DNA of 64,000 nt. Source: Algoriphagus lacus. Lineage in GTDB: Bacteria; Bacteroidota; Bacteroidia; Cytophagales; Cyclobacteriaceae. Made by a program: the position numbers and the translations under genes. The stretch covers positions 1 through 64,000 of the forward strand of contig NZ_QXML01000002.1 of the NCBI RefSeq assembly GCF_003583985.1, read 5' to 3'. Below are positions 59,488 to 64,000 of this stretch, in pieces (the stretch's first letter is position 1; every line of letters starts with the position of its first letter). The notes under the pieces are model-generated. The model was given only the letters and a program-made list of their open reading frames with translations. It had not been told where the DNA came from and searched no databases.

Positions 59488-59561
59488 GGTCCGCTAGCTC
59501 AGCTGGATAGAGCAACTGCCTTCTAAGCAGTAGGTCTTAGGTTCGAATCCTAAGCGGATCA
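59488..59561 (+). tRNA. tRNA-Arg (TCT)
   Basis: A 74-nt cloverleaf. The acceptor stem is ggtccgc/gcggatc with one G-T pair. The anticodon arm actgc-cttctaa-gcagt has anticodon TCT, and the T loop is ttcgaat. CCA is not encoded. Confidence 0.94.
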
Positions 59562-59565
59562 CTCT

Positions 59566-59596
59566 AGAAGCGGAATCACGTTCCGCTTTTTATTTT
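59566..59596 (+). terminator. Terminator within the tRNA cluster
   Basis: gaagcggaa and gttccgcttttt form a stem with a tcac loop and a T-rich tail, directly after tRNA-Arg and before the second tRNA-Lys. Confidence 0.8.
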
Positions 59597-59605
59597 GCCT
59601 TTTCC

Positions 59606-59678
59606 GATTCCGTAGCTCAGCTGGTAGAGCAATACACTTTTAATGTATGGGTCCTGGGTTCGAATCCCAGCGGGATCA
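59606..59678 (+). tRNA. tRNA-Lys (TTT), copy 2
   Basis: Base-for-base identical to the tRNA-Lys at 59279-59351 over all 73 nt, but lying beyond a terminator. It therefore needs its own promoter or relies on read-through. Flanks outside the mature tRNA differ. Confidence 0.95.
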
Positions 59679-59679
59679 C

Positions 59680-59715
59680 CAAAGCAGACTCGAAACGGTC
59701 TGCTTTTCTTATTTT
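59680..59715 (+). terminator. Terminator after the tRNA cluster
   Basis: A nine-base stem aaagcagac/gtctgcttt with an eight-base loop and a T-rich tail. Confidence 0.85.
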
Positions 59716-59783
59716 TAAACCTTTTGGATTTTTTGTCATGGAAATTCACTTGTGTTTCCTGCCACTTTTCACAAAGTTTCGGT

Positions 59784-62342
59784 ATGAAACAGTTTCTTTC
59801 TTTCCTGATCATCCTTCTATCCTTTCCTGTTTTTGGACAAACTACCTCGAGTAATCGCATTTATGATGCTGGAATTTCAAAAGAGCTAGCTGAGTTAAGA
59901 GTAAGTCAACTCGATAAAATCCATTACATCTTGGATTTTCAGATTCCGGAAAAAAAGGATGATCCTATTCCAGCAAAGCTGACTCTGGAAGTAACTGTAC
60001 TCAACCTTGATTATCCATTAATCCTTGATTTTAATGAGAAATCCGAAAAGATCATTTCAGTCAATTCAAATGGAAAATTTGTACCAATTCATCATGAAAA
60101 GGAGCATTTGATAATTGATCCGGAAAGCCTAAAAAAGGGAAAGAATAAACTGGAGATCCAATTTGTGGCGGGCGACCTTTCCTTAAACCGAAACGATGAT
60201 TTTCTTTACACACTGTTGGTGCCGGATCGGGCAAGTACGCTGTTTCCTTGTTTTGATCAGCCGGATTTGAAAGCAAATTATACCCTGACGATTACTGCCC
60301 CAAAGGATTGGAAAGTGCTGGCCGGTGGTCCATTGGTCAATCAGGAGCCACAAGGAGAATTCACCAAGCATGAATTTGGGAAGTCTGACTTGATGAGTAC
60401 ATATCTGTTTTCTTTTGTGGTCGGGAAATTTGAAACTGCAAGTGCAACTGATGGCCTACCTAAAACCCTGCTGTATCGAGAGACAAATCCTGATAAAGTC
60501 AGCGCCAGTATTCCTGAGATTTTTATGCTTCACCAGCAGTCCTTGGACTTCCTTGAAGAGTATACCGGGTACAAGTTTACATTTCAGAAGCTCGATTTCG
60601 CCACTATCCCGATTTTTCAGTATGGGGGAATGGAGCATGTCGGAGCAATCCAATATCGGGAAGGGGCCTTGTTTCTGGATCAAAATGCCACAGATTCGGA
60701 ACTGCTCAGCAGAGCCAAATTGATCGGACATGAAACTGCACATATGTGGTTTGGGGACTTGGTGACGATGAAATGGTTCAATGATGTCTGGATGAAGGAG
60801 GTTTTTGCAGGTTTTATGGCCGGCAAAATCGCAAATCCCGCTTTTCCAGCCATCAATCATGACTTGCTTTTTCTAACCTCGCATTATCCTTCTGCCTTTG
60901 CAGAAGACCGTACCAAAGGCACCAATCCCATCCGGCAGGAATTGGCCAATCTCAAAAACGCCGGTTCCGTCTATGGAAGTATCATCTATGACAAAGCGCC
61001 CATCATGATGCGTCAGCTGGAGACAGCAATGGGAGAGGAGGCTTTCCGAAGTGGCATTCAGACTTACATCAAAACCTTCGCAAATGGCAGTGCAGACTGG
61101 AATGATTTGGTAGATATCCTGGACCGAGAAACAGAAATTGATCTGCAAAAATGGAGCGATGTATGGGTTAATCAATCCGGTCGGCCGATTATTTCAGCTG
61201 AGCTTAAACTGGATCAAAATGGATCCATTGCCGCCCTTTCCCTTTCCCAAAAAGCCGAAGATGGGAGTGAAAAAGTCTGGCCTCAACTTTTTGATGTAAC
61301 GCTGATTTATGAGGGAGAGCAAAAAACTTTTCCTATCTCCATGCAAGGGAAAACTCTCGAAATCTCAGGTGTCAAAGGAATGGAAAAACCAGTGACAATT
61401 CTGTATAACAGCAATGGCTTGGGATATGGCGTTTTTCCGCTGGACCTGAACTATCTCTCTCAACAAACCAAGATCGAAAATGAGGTAATGCGGGGACAAT
61501 CCTACATCAACCTGCTCGAAAATACCCTACTCGGAAATGTGGATCCGGCGAAGTCATTTGATGTTTTCCGATCCGGGATTCTAACCGAGAAAAATGAGAT
61601 TTTGGCCCAGTTGCTTTCCAATCAGCTCAGTACGGTTTTTTGGAAATTTCTCTCCGAAAAAGAAAGAGAAACCCAGCTGTCGACTTTGGAAGAGGAGCTG
61701 TGGCAACTCCTTCAGCAGGATTTGCCAACCAATTTAAAAAAGACGGTTTTTAACCTGTTTAGCGGGATTGCTTTTAATCCATCCGGCCAGGACAGGCTTT
61801 TTAAAGTTTGGGCCAAAGAGATTGAACTGGCCAACCTAAAGCTAAACCCGGACAATTTCACCAATCTGGCGATGAACCTGGCAGTTTTTGGACATCCGGA
61901 TGCGGATCTGATTTTGAAGGAAGAAAGGGCTAGGATCACCAATACTGACAAACTTGCCCGTTTTGATTTCTTGGTCCCGGCTTTATCTCAGAATCCAGCG
62001 GTTCGTGATTCCCTTTTTGTTTCATTTCGGGAAGCCCAAAATAGGGAAAAGGAAGCCTGGGTACTTAGTGCCTGTGGTTACATTCATCATCCTTTGCGAC
62101 AGAAAGAGAGCTTAAAGCATATCCCTTTGGCATTGGAACTTATGGAGGAAATTCAGCGAACCGGAGATATTTTCTTTCCAAAGGGATGGGTATCCAACAC
62201 GGTGGGGCAATATACTTCTGCGGAAGCGGATTTGATGGTTCGGTCCTTTTTAGCTAATCATCCCGATTACAATCCGGTGTTGAGAAATAAAATCCTTCAG
62301 GCAACGGACAATCTGAGCAGAGCTCAAAAAATCTTGGAATAA
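59784..62342 (+). CDS. Exported M1-family zinc aminopeptidase
   Basis: An 852-residue protein with signal peptide (FLSFLIILLSFPVFGQ). It has an N-terminal beta domain (about 30-220), then the exopeptidase signature in GGMEHVGAIQYRE (281-285, a GAMEN variant), the zinc motif HETAHMWFGD (His316, Glu317, His320) and the third ligand in WMKEVFAGFM. A long helical C-terminal domain follows. It trims N-terminal residues from peptides in the periplasm. The frame opens further upstream inside tRNA-Lys copy 2, but only the ATG at 59784 yields a signal peptide. Confidence 0.94.
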   Translation: MKQFLSFLIILLSFPVFGQTTSSNRIYDAGISKELAELRVSQLDKIHYILDFQIPEKKDDPIPAKLTLEVTVLNLDYPLILDFNEKSEKIISVNSNGKFVPIHHEKEHLIIDPESLKKGKNKLEIQFVAGDLSLNRNDDFLYTLLVPDRASTLFPCFDQPDLKANYTLTITAPKDWKVLAGGPLVNQEPQGEFTKHEFGKSDLMSTYLFSFVVGKFETASATDGLPKTLLYRETNPDKVSASIPEIFMLHQQSLDFLEEYTGYKFTFQKLDFATIPIFQYGGMEHVGAIQYREGALFLDQNATDSELLSRAKLIGHETAHMWFGDLVTMKWFNDVWMKEVFAGFMAGKIANPAFPAINHDLLFLTSHYPSAFAEDRTKGTNPIRQELANLKNAGSVYGSIIYDKAPIMMRQLETAMGEEAFRSGIQTYIKTFANGSADWNDLVDILDRETEIDLQKWSDVWVNQSGRPIISAELKLDQNGSIAALSLSQKAEDGSEKVWPQLFDVTLIYEGEQKTFPISMQGKTLEISGVKGMEKPVTILYNSNGLGYGVFPLDLNYLSQQTKIENEVMRGQSYINLLENTLLGNVDPAKSFDVFRSGILTEKNEILAQLLSNQLSTVFWKFLSEKERETQLSTLEEELWQLLQQDLPTNLKKTVFNLFSGIAFNPSGQDRLFKVWAKEIELANLKLNPDNFTNLAMNLAVFGHPDADLILKEERARITNTDKLARFDFLVPALSQNPAVRDSLFVSFREAQNREKEAWVLSACGYIHHPLRQKESLKHIPLALELMEEIQRTGDIFFPKGWVSNTVGQYTSAEADLMVRSFLANHPDYNPVLRNKILQATDNLSRAQKILE

Positions 62343-62588
62343 CAGAGATTGGAAGTTTCAGCAATTGCGACGATAGATTCTGAATGCCTGTTTGAAAAGC
62401 CTTTGCGTCTTTATCACTTGTATCGCACAGATTGAAATAGGTCCATTTTGATTTTCAATCCAGCTCAAAGGCTCGCTTGATTTTGGAATTTTTGGTTGAT
62501 TTCAACACAACCTTCAAAGAAATTCCAGGGTCAAAATTTCTCGGAGAATGTCTTAAATTGACTCTTCTCCAAACAACTTACTCCTTTC

Positions 62589-64000
62589 ATGATGGCTGAT
62601 GGATTTGGCTTCAATAGTATCGGGCACTTCTTTTTGAAGGCTGTATTTCTCTTTTTGGCGATTGCCCAATCGAGGCCCAGTTTTTCACAGCAAATGTCTT
62701 CTTCTGACAAAGGGGGTAAACCAAACATAATCCTCATTCTCACCGATGATCAAGGTTGGGGAGATTTGAGTATCTCGGGTAATTCTGCATTATCCACACC
62801 CAATTTAGACCTTTTGGCACGTAGTGGAGTTTCTTTCGAAAGGTTTTACGTCAGTCCTGTTTGCTCTCCGACACGTGCTGAGCTGCTCACCGGACGTTAT
62901 CATTTTCGGTCTGGAGTTTATTCAACCTCCCAGGGAGGAGAGCGAATTGATCTAGATGAGGTCCTCCTTGCGGAGGTATTTAGCCAGGAGGGGTATCGAA
63001 CGGCTGGATATGGGAAGTGGCATAGTGGGTCACAATTCCCCTATCATCCAAACGGCCGTGGATTTGGTGATTTTTTTGGATTCTGCTCAGGGCACTGGGG
63101 TAACTACTTTGATCCCATGCTCGAGCACAATGGGGAAATTGTCAAAGGGAAGGGGTTTATCATTGATGATTTGACCGATAAAGCGATCGAGTTTGTAGCA
63201 GCAAACCGGGAGAACCCCTTTTTTCTTTATCTACCTTACAATTCACCCCATAGCCCGATGCAGGTGCCGGCTAGCTATTGGGAAAAGTTTAAAGACAGGG
63301 AGCTCCTCAGTCACCGTTATGCAGAGCAGGAAGATTTTGGACATTCACGTGCTGCCTTGGCTATGGTGGAGAACATCGATTGGAATGTGGGACGTCTGCT
63401 CGAAAGCGTTCGCAACCAAGGTCTGTTGGAGAATACGATTATCCTATTCCTTTGCGACAATGGTCCAAATGGCTATCGTTGGAATGGTGATATGAAGGGG
63501 CGAAAAGGTTCTGTCGACGAGGGTGGAGTCAGAAGCCCCCTGTTCATTCAGTGGAAAGGGAAAATTGAAGCAGGAATAACTGTACATAAAGTGGCAAGTG
63601 CGATAGATCTCTTTCCAACTCTTTTGTCTTTGGCGGGAATAAATTATGTATCCAAAAAGCCACTTGACGGTATGGATTTGAGCCCTCTTTTCTTGAAAGA
63701 AAGAGTTGATTGGCCAGATCGTTATGTTTTCTCCTATTGGGATAAGAAAAGCAGTTTGAGAAATGAAGCATTTCTTCTGGATGAAAAAGACCAGCTTTTC
63801 GATTTGCGGTCTGACCCAGGACAATACCGGGTCGTTTCAGATCAATTCCCGGAAATACATACGCAAATGAGGGAGGTAAAGCAAACCCGCATTGAAGAAT
63901 TAGCGGCCGAATTACCGACAGTGGACTCTAGAAGCTTTCCCTTAGGGCATCCTGACTTTAAGTATAATCAACTGCCAGCAAGAGATGCCTTTGCCCATGG
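62589..64000 (+). CDS. Sulfatase (formylglycine-dependent), truncated by window end
   Basis: The frame is open from ATG 62589 (a second ATG follows directly at 62592) to the window end, about 470 codons. A signal peptide (FFLKAVFLFLAIA, ending at FSQ) precedes the sulfatase domain. Metal aspartates are in ILILTDDQGWGD (Asp53, Asp54), the formylglycine site is CSPTRAELLTGR (Cys92, C-x-P-x-R type), and later motifs are GKWHSG, PYNSPHSPM and LCDNGPNG. It cleaves sulfate esters, probably of algal or marine glycans. Its own maturase is not in view. The C-terminus lies outside the window. Confidence 0.92.
   Translation, partial: MMADGFGFNSIGHFFLKAVFLFLAIAQSRPSFSQQMSSSDKGGKPNIILILTDDQGWGDLSISGNSALSTPNLDLLARSGVSFERFYVSPVCSPTRAELLTGRYHFRSGVYSTSQGGERIDLDEVLLAEVFSQEGYRTAGYGKWHSGSQFPYHPNGRGFGDFFGFCSGHWGNYFDPMLEHNGEIVKGKGFIIDDLTDKAIEFVAANRENPFFLYLPYNSPHSPMQVPASYWEKFKDRELLSHRYAEQEDFGHSRAALAMVENIDWNVGRLLESVRNQGLLENTIILFLCDNGPNGYRWNGDMKGRKGSVDEGGVRSPLFIQWKGKIEAGITVHKVASAIDLFPTLLSLAGINYVSKKPLDGMDLSPLFLKERVDWPDRYVFSYWDKKSSLRNEAFLLDEKDQLFDLRSDPGQYRVVSDQFPEIHTQMREVKQTRIEELAAELPTVDSRSFPLGHPDFKYNQLPARDAFAH

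Noticed and set aside
59279..59680. Mobile element integrated at the tRNA cluster
   Set aside because: No integrase, att-like duplication of a tRNA 3' end or foreign gene block is present; the repeated sequence is a whole tRNA gene.
59643..59783. N-terminal extension of the M1 aminopeptidase
   Set aside because: The frame opens inside tRNA-Lys copy 2 and crosses its terminator; the signal peptide begins at 59784.

Overview
The window reads as chromosomal DNA of a Bacteroidota bacterium, most likely Cytophagales near Cyclobacteriaceae/Algoriphagus. This placement is inferred from gene content; no database was searched. Supporting signs are Bacteroidota-type promoters (TTTG, about 19 nt, TAnnTTTG), a PafA-type phosphatase, a RemB-like outer-membrane protein, DUF4421 and DUF1080 proteins, many Sec, Tat and lipoprotein signals, and a large secreted hydrolase and sulfatase repertoire. 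Genes are densely packed on both strands and most convergent pairs share a palindromic terminator.

Layout. 1-62 is the 3' end of a 5S rRNA with its terminator. 0.2-4.1 kb is a class Ia ribonucleotide reductase operon (nrdB-nrdA) followed by a DUF1569-like gene; its upstream region is unusually rich in dyads. 4.7-5.4 kb is rplU-rpmA. 5.5-8.6 kb is a large secreted Asp-box propeller protein. 8.6-14.4 kb on the minus strand holds lipB, an unknown gene, a PolB-like exonuclease, rnr, a polyprenyl synthase and a rhomboid protease. 14.4-22.2 kb carries yraN, a SYLF protein, an aminotransferase, two glycosyltransferases, a DUF4421 barrel and an ALDH7-like dehydrogenase. 22.2-27.8 kb has two tandem pairs of an unrecognised small two-helix exported protein family, flanking a PPK2-type polyphosphate kinase, a phosphofructokinase and an esterase. 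27.9-35.2 kb is mostly secreted or regulatory hydrolases: DUF2214, PAS plus MBL pair, MBL, haem-binding dehydrogenase, CE15-like esterase and Tat-exported M20 hydrolase.

35.3-37.3 kb is a small AT-rich accessory patch: an 18-unit array with exact 21-bp period, an HNH nuclease and an Mrr-type restriction endonuclease, next to yifB/comM. 38.8-48.6 kb holds an MsbA-like ABC transporter, a RemB-like protein, an aminopeptidase P, pafA, hmgA and a GH16 glucanase.

The most coherent system is 49.4-58.4 kb, two divergent operons. The minus arm encodes an MFS permease, a Tat-exported TIM-barrel isomerase, a GMC flavoprotein with a cysteine cluster, its Tat-signal small subunit and a second Tat-exported TIM-barrel protein. 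The plus arm encodes a Gfo/Idh/MocA oxidoreductase, a leaderless TIM-barrel isomerase, a c-type cytochrome lipoprotein and a DUF1080 (3-keto-disaccharide hydrolase family) lipoprotein. Together they suggest periplasmic, cytochrome-linked oxidation of glycosides to 3-keto sugars, followed by cleavage, uptake and re-reduction.

The window closes with a TPR/SH3 (BatE-like) protein, four tRNA genes (Lys-TTT, Pro-TGG, Arg-TCT and an identical second Lys-TTT), an M1 aminopeptidase and a sulfatase cut by the window edge. No insertion sequence, prophage, integrase or CRISPR array was seen.
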